A stretch of 64,000 nucleotides of DNA from Piezodorus guildinii (GCA_023052935.1 CM041294.1:12883791-12947790); one strand, 5' to 3'. Positions 1-10,275 are shown, counted from the stretch's first letter. The notes: generated by a model not told the origin, from the letters alone. Numbers and translations: made by a program.

Positions 1-2
1 TG

Positions 3-325
3 TACCCACCGACCTGCAGGACTTGTGAGGCACCTCTGACGGTGGAGCACATCGTACTGCACTGCGGGGCCTTCAGCCTTGCAAGAACGGAGTGCGGAAT
101 TGACACCAGGCTGGAAATAGCACTAGGTAACAGTGAAGTGTGTGTTCAAAAAGTATTTAAGTTTTTAAAAAAATGTAAAGTCTTCAATGTGATTTAAGAT
201 ATAATGTCCTTCTACCAAACATTCACCATTATTGTCTTGTAAATGAAATTATTTTAAGAAAAAAACAAAACAATTATGTATAGAGCTAATGACCCTTAAT
301 GGGTAGATGCTCTGTATAAATAAAT
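3..325 (+). pseudogene. LINE 3' end: ORF2 C-terminal zinc knuckle plus 3'UTR
   Basis: A frame open from the window edge (3-198, stop TAA) encodes the tail of a non-LTR retrotransposon polyprotein. It carries a C-x2-C-x8-H-x4-C knuckle (CRTC...EHIVLHC), typical of the extreme C-terminus of Jockey/I-type ORF2 proteins. A short AT-rich 3'UTR follows and ends in repeated AATAAATAAATAAA at 317-337, which acts as polyadenylation signal and tail. The upstream part lies outside the window, so truncation cannot be judged. The knuckle is seen directly; the clade is inference, since these knuckles are shared by several LINE clades. Confidence 0.7.
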
Positions 326-346
326 AAATAAAATAAATTTGCAACG

Positions 347-1222
347 TTTTTTACTTTCACTTACTATATATAGTAAGGGAACGTATTGCTATCGTGAAAA
401 TTTTCGAATTCCAGTTTTCAACGGAAACGTTTTAGGGTCCCTGAGTCCAAATAACCAAGTCCCGCAAAAAGGTCTGTGTGTGTGTGTGTGTGGTAACTCC
501 GGGCGGAAACGTAAGTCCTATGAAACTGAAATTTCATATTTTAAGACAACTATACCCGAGACGTAACAAAACTTTTTTCATCAAAATGAGCTACCAGAAG
601 AGGCACTTAATACCATGCATTTTGCACCTTTTTTCGATTTTCCTAAAAACGGTTCCTACGATTTTGATTAAACTCGATATATCGTGTAAAATTTAATGGG
701 CTTTAATATCATGTAGGTTTCATTATGATTAAAATGGTCTTAAATGCCAATATTTTAAATTTTCTTTCTCTAAAGTACCTTTATTTTTGTTGATTCTACA
801 ATAATAACTATATTATCTTATTAACATTGATAAAAAAACAGGTGAGCGAATTCGAAAAGCAATAAAGTAGAAAACTGAAAAAATATTTTTTTTTTATGCA
901 ATGTTTTGTTTTTGAACAAAAGAGCAGTAATATACATGTATGATATACCGTTTGAAAGCTAAAGATTTTAGAAAAAAATATTATCTTATACTAAAGCTTT
1001 TAAAAGTTAATAGAGAGGGATGAAAAGAACATAAAACTAACTGATTGTTTTAGATAATAATATAATAGATTTTTTTTAAAACACATGTTTCTGTATAAAT
1101 TCAATTTAATTAATTCTTTAATAGTTTCAATAATTTTTATCTCTATGTTTTGAAAATTCTTTCATTGATTTTAAAAATGGAGGTAAGTGAAAGTCGTGTG
1201 TTGCCCGCACCAGATTTTTTTT
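347..1222 (+). mobile_element. R900 repeat, near-complete copy 1
   Basis: One of about a dozen copies of a ~0.9 kb non-coding repeat. The left end is T-rich and followed by ACTTTCACTTAC (353-364). That overlaps a perfect palindrome CTTACTATATATAGTAAG (360-377). A (GT)n run lies at about 476-492. The right end holds the inverse of the left motif, GTAAGTGAAAGT (1183-1194), then GTGTTGCCCGCACCAGA and a T-run. Subterminal inverted repeats, a terminal palindrome and an internal microsatellite resemble Helentron-associated elements (HINE/DINE-1). That assignment is inference. No coding capacity is seen. Confidence 0.85.
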
Positions 1223-1838
1223 AAATATAGTTAATTGAAAAGTAAGCTAATGCATTTTTTTGGTAAACCGAACCAATGAATTTCATTTTTTTCTTCAATA
1301 ATATAAGAATTATAATAACTGGAGCTCTCGACAGACATCTGAATGGCTGGACTTATTTCTTTTTCAGATATTCTCAAGGCTTAATCCAATGACTCAATGG
1401 AGCGGAGAAGGAAATAAGACGCAAGAGATGAGGAAGGACGGGACAGGTTAGCATTCAGTTAGCACAAGATCTGGAGGGTGCTATTACAGCACAAACCTTT
1501 CATTAGAGCCACCACCGTCAATACGGTCCATCATTGGTCCATCTTTCCTTGTCTGCCTCCTCTGCACTAGATCTCTGTCATCTCAGCTATGTCAGGTATT
1601 CACATAAGGAAGTACTCAATGATAAAGTTCATGTTTTAGCATACTGATTTCAACAGAGCTCAGTAATTTTCCATTTGGAAATCGTCAACCATTACGTTCA
1701 TATATTATTGCGAATAACAATAACCTACTAACAATTACTCTAGGATACAGTTATTTAGATTGTATAGACGGCGTTACATAGACTCATAACTTACTAAATA
1801 TGGTTACATTATGTAATATATAAAATTATAATTATAAT
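1223..1838. other. Unassigned spacer with a GC-balanced stretch
   Basis: No recognisable gene. Positions about 1320-1610 are less AT-rich than the surroundings and are not repeated elsewhere in the window. They could be ancestral single-copy DNA or an unrecognised old repeat. Confidence 0.4.
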
Positions 1839-2704
1839 TTGAAGTATGTTTTGAAAGTTTTAAAGCTGCCAGATTCAAGATTACCGAAAATTGTTGCAAA
1901 AAAAAAAATTGATAAAAAACTCTACTGGTTTCAATCATGGAAGTGTGACAAATATGATATTAATACGAATATGAACGAAGATAATATCAACTCAATATGG
2001 GAAGCCAATATAGACAATATTATTAGTAATATAACTAAGGAAGAAGTATGAAATGGGAATCGAATGCAAAACAAGGCTCGCATCATGGTCTATATCCTAA
2101 ATTAAATTATAATTCAAGCAGGGGTTATATATATTCTATGCCATTTAATGATGCAAAATTAATACTAAAAAGCCGCGCAGAATTATTAAATTTAAATTAT
2201 AAACCGTTTAGAATTAATAAATGTCAACTATGCCCTCTTTGTAATTTAAAAGAAGTTGAAAATGTTAAACACCTAATTGCCATCTGCCCTATAGTAAGAC
2301 CATATAGAATCAAATTTTTGAATAGTGCAACGTCAACAGATAATTAAGTCATTAATCTTTTAAACGGCTCTAACTGGACTGTCCTAGTAAAGTTTAAAAA
2401 AAAAAAAAAAAAGAAAAAGAAAGACATTTTGTTGAAGAATTTTACTTTTGATATTTAAATAAGTAATTCCTATATTTTTATTAAAATTTACGTTTATCAT
2501 TGGTATTTTCTTTACTGATCCGTTTATTAGTTTGATATGTGGTGTTATGATTCTTTTTTAATTATTTACTTATCTAAGTGTAATATTACTATTATTTCTT
2601 CATTTGTTTATTTCAATTTATAATATTTGCAACTCTGCTGACGGAGTAATCCAAAGCAAAAATGTATTTATTTTGTAGTTATAGAAAAATAGAAAAGAAA
2701 TGTT
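1839..2704 (+). pseudogene. LINE family D, broken ORF2 C-terminus and 3'UTR (part 1)
   Basis: Two overlapping frames (1839-2051 and 2048-2347) form one degraded LINE C-terminus. The first reads KVLKLPDSRLPKIVAKKK..., the second contains a cysteine/histidine knuckle CQLCPLCN...VKHLIAICP. The join is a frameshift at about 2048. The frame is then interrupted by TAA at 2345-2347, and the same frame continues as VINLLNGSNWTVLVKF into a poly-A/AG-rich stretch. The piece NGSNWTVLVKF recurs at 37740, where the C-terminus runs on to a stop, showing that this copy is shortened here. The 3'UTR (GCTGACGGAGTAATCC...) is shared with the 37.7 kb copy. The clade was not determined. Confidence 0.7.
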
Positions 2705-2706
2705 GT

Positions 2707-2922
2707 ATTATATTAATAAACTAAATGAGGAAGATGGTAGGGGGTGCGGTTATAAATTAAAAAAAAAATTAATTTATAAAAATTTTAATTTTAATTAATT
2801 AAAATTAATTAATTAATTAAAATTTTAATTTTAAATTTTTTAAATTTATGACCGCACCCCCAACCATCTTCCTCATCTAATTTCTCAACGGTCAACAAAA
2901 CTCCATCATTATATTAATAAAC
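2707..2922. mobile_element. Hairpin insertion in a LINE 3'UTR, flanked by a 15 bp direct repeat
   Basis: ATTATATTAATAAAC occurs at 2707-2721 and again at 2908-2922. The related copy at 38.15 kb has this sequence only once, so 2722-2907 is an insertion with a 15 bp target duplication. The insert contains a long inverted repeat: 2725-2758 pairs with about 2844-2878 (ATGAGGAAGATGGT against ACCATCTTCCTCAT, with GGGGGTGCGGT inside). A palindromic A/T core of TTAATTAA units separates the arms. A 28 bp tail (about 2880-2907) lies outside the right arm. No coding potential. Confidence 0.7.
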
Positions 2923-3540
2923 ATTTTTATTATTATTATTATATTATTAATTTATATTTGAAAAATAAATTCTAGGTATCATTGTTTGTGTCCAATACTT
3001 TCTAAAGAAGAACCGACTAATTATTAACCAAGGGTCCATACATGGAATTGATGCGATCACTATTCGGGGTAAGTTCCAGAATCCATCTCCAACCGATTGA
3101 TCGGTTAACAAGAAATGATTACTTTTGATTGAAGGTTTAAGTTTCCTGGACCGAATTCCAGGCATCGTATCTTGATCCGAGTCTATGCTTGTGCTTTGGG
3201 GAACAGTTATAATTTTTTGAGAGTGAATAAATGGAGTAAGAAGATTCTGAGGATATGGTGATTCTGAGTGTTAAAACGTTCTCGCATTAGCAACCTCGAA
3301 TGAAATGGTGATGGTTCAAAGGAATGAAGTTTTGTATTTCCTATACATTTTGCCATAATTGGTCCTGATAAGTACGTGAGCAATGTCCGTAAGAACAAAT
3401 TAGGAAGGTAATACGAAATTGGGAGAAAACTTCAATTGGAATTCAATATTGTCAGATATGGTTGATGGGTAAGAGAAAAGTTTACAGTTGCTGCTAAGCC
3501 TTAATAACCAAGTTTCTAATATTGGTTTTCACGTACGTGT
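2923..3540. other. Unassigned spacer
   Basis: It begins with the LINE D tail (ATT)n at 2925-2950. Beyond that there is no recognisable gene or repeat family member. Confidence 0.4.
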
Positions 3541-3597
3541 TGTTGCTGTTGGTTTGGGTTTTGAGGCGTAAAACCAGATGGTCATCAACGCCTTTAT
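3541..3597 (-). mobile_element. Very short LINE 3' tail with TGATGACC hairpin
   Basis: On the minus strand this reads GGCGTTGATGACCATCTGG, then TTTTACGCCTCAAAACCC and a (CAA)-rich tail. It matches the 67 bp insertion at 57931-57997. GGCGT and ACGCC can pair as a 3'-terminal hairpin. I read it as a severely 5'-truncated LINE (or a SINE sharing that tail). Confidence 0.55.
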
Positions 3598-3639
3598 TTC
3601 GTGTGTTTATTTTATTTAACTTCTATATAAACTAAAAAA

Positions 3640-3651
3640 AAATATATATAT

Positions 3652-3720
<69 letters not shown>
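3640..3720. repeat. (TA)n microsatellite
   Basis: Almost pure TA repeat abutting the 5' end of the LINE B relic. Confidence 0.95.
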
Positions 3721-3723
<3 letters not shown>

Positions 3724-3738
3724 CCGATTATATTATAC

Positions 3739-4331
3739 CGATAAGACGAAATATATGATTAGTAGCAGAAACGGAACACGTAGAGAAATTCAAGTATTTA
3801 GGTTCAATGATAACAAGAAAAATTGAAATCCAGGAAGAAATAAAGTCCCGATTAAAGGTGGAAAATGCGTGTTATTATTCAGTTGCTAAGTTACTTAGTT
3901 CGCGGCTTCTTTCTAAAAGCTTTGAGGTTGGAATTTATAAAACTATTATAATTCCGGAACGTGGCCGCTTACTTTGAAGGATGAACAAAGGCTTAAGGTT
4001 TTCGAAAATAAGGTACTGTGTAAAATATTTGGTCCGAAGAGAGATGAGGCCACTGGGGAGTTTAGAAGGTTGCACAACGCGGAATTGCGGAACTTGTATC
4101 CTGTAAAATTGCTGGACTCGGTGAGGAACGGATTCCGAGAAAGTTGGTATTCGCTGATCCGACTGGAAGACGTCCGAAAGGTAGGCCGAAGCGTCGATGG
4201 GAGGATTACGTTAAGGCTGATCTCGGGGGCTTGGGCTTGAATGGTGAACATTGGACGAGTCTGTGTAGACAGAATTTGGTGGTATCGGCATCGATCCTTC
4301 GGGTTCGGTAAGCCTATTATTATTATTATTA
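3739..4331 (+). pseudogene. RTE-like LINE family B, degraded copy B1
   Basis: C-terminal part of an RT-encoding ORF2, from the KTKYMISSR region to the end. Compared with copies at 41.4 and 48.3 kb it lacks about 45 bp after ISSRN and has lost bases around 3957-3962, where the YGCETW motif should be. Its readable frame (3974-4240) therefore starts at LKDEQRLKVFENKV and shifts again after about 4110. The ending ...SASILRVR and the (TTA)n tail at 4316-4331 are family hallmarks. A microsatellite 3' tail rather than poly-A is known from RTE-type LINEs. Confidence 0.8.
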
Positions 4332-4885
4332 TATATATGGTTAGTCCCACACGATTGTTTTATTATTATTATTTTCTGTGTAAAGTATCCCTATATATTA
4401 TTTAGCAGTTGCTGGGATTTGAGAAAGTTTAGCAATAATTTTATATTATTTTCGTCATCGCTCAATAAGGTAGCTGTATCAGGTCTTATTCCTAATCTGC
4501 TCAAATATGATCGGTAAAAAGGGCATTCCTCCAATATGTGTCTGACAGTAAGCGGGTTTTTACAGTGTTGGTTGGCATTTTGGGGTGGCTGTTAGGGGAT
4601 ATGTGTGAGGTTATTGTGGCCTATCCTCAACCTAGCTAGGACAACTTCCTCTCTGCGACTTGATCGATTGGACGAGCTCCATGGCTTTACTGTTCTTTTA
4701 ATTGTTTTCAGTTTGCTAGGAGGGCTTTCGTCCCATATGGATTGCCAGGCATCTGCTATTTCCTTTCGAAGTGGATGACACATATCCCGAGGTGTTGAGA
4801 TGGCAACGCCTTGACCTGGAAGGGGGAGTGCTTGTTTGGCACACTTCACGTACCTGTGTATGAACAGAACGATTGAAACATACAA
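4332..4885 (-). pseudogene. LINE family G (Jockey/I-type with RNase H), C-terminal relic
   Basis: The minus-strand frame 4885-4592 encodes a region ending in the conserved stretch VVLARLRIGHNNLTHI. After a frameshift at about 4595 the protein continues down to a TAG near 4400: CKNPLTVRHILEECPFYRSY, a Cys/His knuckle, then a ~50-residue tail. The N-terminal part (YVKCAKQALPLP) looks like a decayed end of the RNase H domain (usual form AD..AK.A). The LTRLRIGHT...C..C...HILE.C order is established for Jockey/I-type LINEs. An (ATA)-rich tail at about 4317-4372 abuts the LINE B1 tail, so the two elements sit tail to tail. Confidence 0.75.
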
Positions 4886-4979
4886 AGTTAAGTAGTACAG
4901 AAAGTATTAATTTGAGGTCGAAATAAGCCTGGGACGTTACAGGAACCTTTTCGCTAAACTTTAAGCCACAGATTTTTTT

Positions 4980-6890
4980 TATTTATTCAATTTTCTAGAA
5001 AGAGATTTTGAATTCTATTTGACTGTGGGTCAATCCATTCGAAAACGTCCAGACCTTGCCGCTCGACATTTTTGATTTTTTTACCAGTTATTCTCTATTC
5101 TTTCGTGAATATAAAACCATAAATAACAATTTTTTCTAGCTAATACTTTTAGTGTTGCATCAGTTTTAAGTCAGCTTCACGGGCAAAAACATGTCATGGG
5201 AAAATCTTTTTAATTCCTGTAATTTTTTATATATTAAATCAAAACAAAAATTAGCCCTAAGAAAAAGACATGCTTAGTATTTTTTGTCCCTATGACTCAT
5301 TCTCTAAATATTGAAGAAAATTGTTAAAAAAATTCTCGAAATAGACTAAAACACGAGACTTTTAACGAGATATAAGTATGTAAAAGAGAGTCATGTTTGG
5401 TTATTTTTTTCCTTTATAGCTTAGTCATAGTCCTACTTCCTGTAAAAATTTCAATCTTGAGAACATAGTCCTTTTTTGTGTATGAATTTTCAAAATTGGC
5501 AAAAATACATTTTTCGCGATGTTTACAGGGAAATATCTCAAAAGAGACTGAGTGAAAAATTATGAAACTAATACAGATTACCTATCTATACGATGTCCTT
5601 AAGTGATATAAATTTGATCTTTAAGACTAAGCTGGTTCCGAAGTTATAAAATTCTCTGAACTGTTAAAATAACATTTTCTATAAAAAATATTAACTCCAG
5701 TAATTTTGCATATTTAAGAATCAAACAAAAACTAGAATGATGATGAGAGTATTTTATATAATTTTGGTCCTTACAACACATTACCTAAGTAGCCAAGAAT
5801 ATTATTTTCATAATTTTTCACTCAGCCCTTTTGAGATATTTCCGTGTAAACATCGCGAAAAATATATTTTTGCCAATTTTGAAAATTTATACACAAAAAA
5901 AAGACTATGTTCTCAAGATCGAAATTTTTACAGCAACTAGGACTATGACTAAGCTATAAAGGATTTTTATTAGTTTTCTTTACTTAATCAGTTTTTAATC
6001 ATTTTTTTGTCTGTTTAACCATTTGACAGTTTCTAAATATGAACAGTACAAATTTTATCACCCTTTTAACCACCAATGATATTGATGAATTAAAAAATAT
6101 TTATTATTATGCCATGTTGCCTAATCAGATCATTTATAATTAATGAATAAACGTTTTTGTTAACTTTATTAGATTATTTATCGTGTCTCGCCGTATTATG
6201 TGAAATAATATATTTATGCATTTATTGTATTGGAAAATGTTATATCATTCATATATTGTCTTTGAGTTATTTTGTTATAGGTTTTATTGTAATTTATCAT
6301 TGTTTATTGTACCTAGAGCTTATAATGTAGTGAATTAGTATCTTGCTAACTCTTTATTGAAGTATATTTTGTATAATGTATTTTTTATGTAGCCAGCTCT
6401 ATTTGTATGGGGATTACCCTGAAAGCAAATAAAGTTATTTTTTCATTCATTCATTCAAGCTATAAAGGAAAAAAATAAGCAAACATGAGTCTCTTTTTCT
6501 TTACATACATTTATCTCGCTAAAAGTCTCGTTTTTTAGTCTTTTTCGAGAATTTTTTAAAAAACTTTCTTCAATATTTAGGAAATGAGTCATAGGGACAA
6601 AAAATACAAAGCATGTCTTTATCTTAGTGTTAATTTTTGTTTTGATTTGATATCTAAAAAATTACAGGAATTAAAAAGATTTTCCCATGACATGTTTTTG
6701 CCCGTGAAGCTGACTTAAAACTGCTGCAACACTAAAAGTATTGGCTAGAGAAAGTTGTTATTTATGATTTTATATTCACGAAAGAATAGAGAATAACTGG
6801 TCAAAAAATCACCAAAATCAAAAATGTCAAGCCGCAAAATTAATGAAAATTGGACGCTTTCAAATGGATCGACCCTTATGTGAAATTGAA
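4980..6890. repeat. Large foldback (inverted repeat), arms ~0.58 kb
   Basis: The left arm (about 4980-5567) and right arm (about 5807-6890) are inverted relative to each other. Shared blocks include the AGTCAGCTTCACGGGCAAAA region (5170) against its inverse at 6699, GTCCCTATGACTCATT (5287) against its inverse near 6584, and GCGATGTTTACAGGGAAATAT (5516) against its inverse at 5840. The unpaired centre is about 5568-5806. The right arm is split by the LINE tail at 5964-6456. The arms differ at many positions, so the structure is old. A transcript through it would fold into long double-stranded RNA. Confidence 0.8.
5951..6469 (+). mobile_element. CR1-like LINE 3' tail insertion with 13 bp TSD
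   Basis: AAGCTATAAAGGA is duplicated at 5951-5963 and 6457-6469 around a 493 bp insert. The insert ends GGGGATTACCCTGAAAGCAAATAAAG and then (CATT)n. The same layout (short hairpin, AATAAA, (CATT)n) recurs at 49.28 kb behind a CR1-like C-terminus, which is the basis for the family call. The insert is all 3'UTR, so it is 5'-truncated. It interrupts the right foldback arm and is therefore younger than the foldback. Confidence 0.8.
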
Positions 6891-6980
6891 TTGAATTAAA
6901 TTTAAAAAAAATTAAATTTCTACAGAAACATTACGAAAATTTATTTCTAATCTGAAAATAAAAAATTAATTTTAAAAACA

Positions 6981-7426
6981 AAATACCGGAATGTGAAACG
7001 TGGCCGCTTACTTTGAAGGATGAACAACGGCTTAAGATTTTCCAAAATAAGGTGCTGCATAAAATATTTGATCAGAAGAGAGATGAGGGCACTGGAGAGT
7101 TTAGAAGGCTGCACAACGCGGGATTGCGGAACTTGTATCCTGTGAATATAATTGAGTTGAAAGCGTCGCGGAGACTCAAATGGGCGAGTAAAATTGTTGG
7201 ACTCGGTGAGGAACGGATTCCGAGAAAGTTGGTATTTGCTGATCCGACTGGTAGGCGTCCGAAAGGTAGGCCGAAGCGTCGATGGGAGGATTGCGTTAAG
7301 GCTGATCTCGGGGGCTTGGGCTTGAACGGAGTACATTGGATGAGTCTGTGTAGACGGAATATGGTGGTATTGGCATCGAACCTTCAGGTTCGGTAAGCCT
7401 ATTATTATTATTATTATAAAATACCG
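6981..7426 (+). mobile_element. RTE-like LINE family B, young 5'-truncated copy B2 with TSD
   Basis: Nine-base target duplication AAATACCGG at 6981-6989 and 7418-7426 brackets a 5'-truncated LINE with a (TTA)n tail. Its frame 7013-7396 (127 codons) is uninterrupted, from LKDEQRLKIFQNKV through RLKWASKIVGLGEERIPRKL and the GRPKRRWEDCVKADLG block to ...SNLQVR. This is the C-terminal, post-RT part of ORF2. An undamaged frame, a clean TSD and an intact tail point to recent integration, in contrast to B1. It cannot move by itself because RT and endonuclease are missing. Confidence 0.88.
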
Positions 7427-7984
7427 GGAATTACTGATAGGAGGTGCGAAGATATACATGCAACTGAAAATGTTTCAAGTAATCTTTAGTTCAATTATTT
7501 AAAATTGGAATTATTTGAACATAAATATGAATCAGAAATAAGGTTTTCAGCGTGATCCGACAAACCCCAAGTGCTTCGGTCCAAAGCTCGGGGTGTGTCA
7601 GGAAAAATGAGCTCTTTGCGGTGGATGAATCATCCTCATCTTAGGACTACAAAGACTATAATTTTGTCGACCGCTACGTGTAGCCCAGGAGTATCCCTTC
7701 CGCTCAGAGCCCCTTCGTAATCGATGCTGGATCATAACCTTCCTTCTAGAGCAGGAATCGAATGATAGAACCGAGTTTTAAATGACTGATCTGCAGAGGA
7801 ATTTTACTTTTCTTGATCAATTAATGTTATTTCGTAACGTTCTGGCCGAAACTATTTTTTACCTCAATTTTGTGAGTGAATATCAGCTTCACAAATTGAT
7901 TACTATGGAATAATGAGGGGTATCAAATATCAAAAGAATCCTTCAATGATATCCCTTATTTATTTTTATTTTTAAAACTACGCT
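7427..7984. other. Unassigned spacer
   Basis: Positions about 7545-7765 are GC-balanced. No gene, tRNA-like box pair or repeat relationship was recognised. Confidence 0.4.
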
Positions 7985-8592
7985 TTTAAAAACTACACAG
8001 CTCTTTGCGCAAAAAAAGTACGAATCAGTGTATGTCATGGGTTGTGGAGGTACAGGAATTTCCAATCAAAAGGGGAGTCAGGCAAGGTGATGCACTATCA
8101 CCACAGTTGTTCAGTATAGTACTGGAACTTATTCTAAAGGATATGGAATGGGAAAAATATGGAATAAATATAAATGGTATTCAAATAAATGTAATTAAAT
8201 ATGCTGATCCGCACACAAGACTGAAATGACAAGAAACTACCCAACGCTTTCGCTTACTTCATCACTTACTGGACAGACGCTCTAACCTTCCACTTATCTA
8301 CAAAAGGCTCATCTATATTACCATCGTAAGGCCTATCTGGACGTACGGAGTTGAGCTTTGGGGCTCTACTAAACCATAAAATTCTTCCCGTATTCAATCC
8401 CTACAATCCAAAATCCTCAATGGTCCTTACTTTGTCACCAAGCTATGGTCACGGAAAGCCAAGGAAAGAGAATTTTGGAAGATGAAGATGAGCGAACTCT
8501 TCAACTCAAGTACGGGTAGTTACTGTTAAAGACTTTAAACTCCTGAAAATGTTTATATGTACATAAATAAAGACTTATTATTATTATTATTT
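7985..8592 (+). pseudogene. Chimeric LINE: RTE-type RT fragment joined to Jockey-type and RTE-type pieces
   Basis: Frame 8005-8229 contains PIKRGVRQGDALSPQLFS, the RT-domain motif of RTE-type LINEs, and runs to KYAD. The expected YADD box is cut after its first aspartate. From about 8208 the sequence switches to a Jockey-type C-terminus: IVRPIWTYGVELWGST and the SRIQSLQSKIL block (8230-8447). From about 8448 it switches again to LWSRKAKEREFWKM, an RTE-type C-terminal end with an ATAAATAAAGAC(TTA)n tail (8563-8592). Three segments in one orientation with abrupt joins suggest template switching or recombination between LINEs. Confidence 0.65.
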
Positions 8593-8661
8593 AAAAACTA
8601 CACAGCCCATAGCGCAAAAAAGTACGAATCAGTGTATGTCACGGGTTGTGGAGGTACAGGA
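7985..8661. repeat. ~70 bp direct repeat flanking the chimeric LINE
   Basis: The block from AAAACTACACAGC to TTGTGGAGGTACAGGA occurs at about 7985-8057 and again at about 8594-8661, with few differences. Both copies lead into LINE sequence. It is longer than a normal TSD and more likely reflects a segmental duplication. Confidence 0.7.
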
Positions 8662-8689
8662 TGCTTTTGTTTTTTAAATTAAATTTACG

Positions 8690-9125
8690 GAGTAGAGCTT
8701 TGGGGCTCTACTAAACAATCAAATTCTTCCCGTATCCAATCCCTACAATCCAAAATCCTGCGTAAAATCCTCAATGCTCCTTATTTTGTAACTAATAAAC
8801 TGATCCACAAAGACTTTAATATTCCGTACGTTGCTGATTTGGCCCGATTTAGATACCATTCCTTTCATCACAAACTCCATTCCCACCCTAATCCTCTAGT
8901 TTCAATCCTTTCTTCCTCTTCAATTCCCGACAATCCTCCGAGGCGTCTGAAAAGGAGATGGCCCCGAGACCTTCTAGTTTAAAATAGTTACAGGAGTGCT
9001 ACCATTGGGTAGTTCTTCTACAAGTCTCTTCCATGTCATATTTTCTTATTCTAATATCATATTTACTTGATGTATTTTTTTGAGTACAGTTGTAAATTTC
9101 AATAAATTATGTTTAAAAAAAAAAA
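8690..9125 (+). pseudogene. Jockey-like LINE family C, 3' end (copy C1)
   Basis: Encodes the family C C-terminus: YGVELWGSTKQSNSSRIQS, LRKILNAPYFVTNKLIHKDF, VADLARFRYHSFHHKL, then PPRRLKRRWPRDLLV and a stop at about 8980. The 3'UTR follows (GGGTAGTTCTTCTACAAG, ACAGTTGTAAATTTCAATAAA) with a poly-A tail at about 9113-9125. The IRPxxTYGxxxW and RLKRxWPRDL blocks are conserved in Jockey-clade ORF2. Other copies in this window lie at 25.4, 26.35, 34.4, 38.2, 51.4 and 53.9-54.8 kb. Confidence 0.8.
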
Positions 9126-9890
9126 TTAAATTATTGAAATGTAGTTATCAGCTTCTTCGACACTAGATAAACGCTCAAACAATCCCCTTAGGTAACTGCA
9201 AATGCACATTTACTTGACTATCATTAGCGAGTTACTATTCAAATAAATTAGCTTATGTAGGTATTATATCTTTGTTATCAATAACCCTCAACTTAGCCAG
9301 TAGAACTGAATATTAAAAACAAGAAATAAGGTAAATTACCAACATGTCCTAACAGACCCTTAGGTTTAAGATAAGGCTAATATTCAATCCTGGGACTTCA
9401 ATATTGTGAGAACGTTGTTATGCTCTATAAATATACAGAGATATGTGAGAAACATAACGCTGACTAGATTATTACACATATATTTAAAATTACGCTATTC
9501 AAAAGGATAGTATACAGCATTTGACCTTAAAAATGCCGAGTTTAAATTCCCAAGATATATCAAAGGAAATAGATTTCTCAGGTATAAATTGGTTCTCATA
9601 AATAGCAGCGTACTGCCTGGCATTTGACTTCATTAGACCTTTGCCACTAGCTTTGATATACGTTCCAAGAGGCTTTAGATCTCGTGTAGTTTTCCAGCTT
9701 TTATCCTCGTATTTTACCGGTAATCTTAGAGAACGGGATAAACTATTTCATCGGTCTTTCCGAGTGTTAATAAAATTAAATGTGAAAAGACATTTCTTAA
9801 ACTGTACAAGACATAAACACATTTTCCTTGTTATTAAAATACTTCACCAAAATTTTGATATATATTTTATTTCATGTAAAGTATATATTA
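9126..9890. other. Unassigned spacer
   Basis: AT-rich, no recognised gene. An 85-codon frame at 9641-9898 has no family signature and runs into the Helitron terminus, so I treat it as chance. Confidence 0.4.
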
Positions 9891-9998
9891 CTAGCTGACC
9901 CCACAGGCGATTTCCTGTGTTAAATATGTCTTAGCGAAATCGGTCAAGGCGTTATACGATAACAAAGGGAAAAGGGCATTGATTAATATATATTATTA

Positions 9999-10089
<91 letters not shown>

Positions 10090-10275
10090 TTATTATTACC
10101 TTAAAAAATAAAATAAAGATAACCTAACTACCAATGTAACTTTTTCCTTTTTTTCTTTCATAAGATCCTTCTCCAGAATGCTATAAATATAAATTAAAAA
10201 AAAAAAGGAAAATAAATCAAGCCGTTCACACGTGATGCGATCACCAAGGAAAAAGGACATTCAATTTTATATATT
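9891..10275 (-). mobile_element. Helitron-like element, 3' terminus and internal relic
   Basis: On the minus strand the element ends CACAGGAAATCGCCTGTG followed by GGGTCAGCTAG and a flanking T. That is a 6 bp hairpin just upstream of a CTAG terminus, the defining 3' end of Helitrons. Internally, AGCGAAATCGGTCAAGGCG (9932) and the inverse of CATCACGTGTGAACGG (10213-10228) resemble the element at 52.5 kb. A (TA)n(GA)n block (9999-10084) interrupts it. The 5' end (TC) was not located, so extent is uncertain. No helicase coding is present. Confidence 0.65.
9999..10084. repeat. Compound (TA)n(GA)n microsatellite
   Basis: Pure TA repeats change directly into GA repeats at about 10048. Confidence 0.95.
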
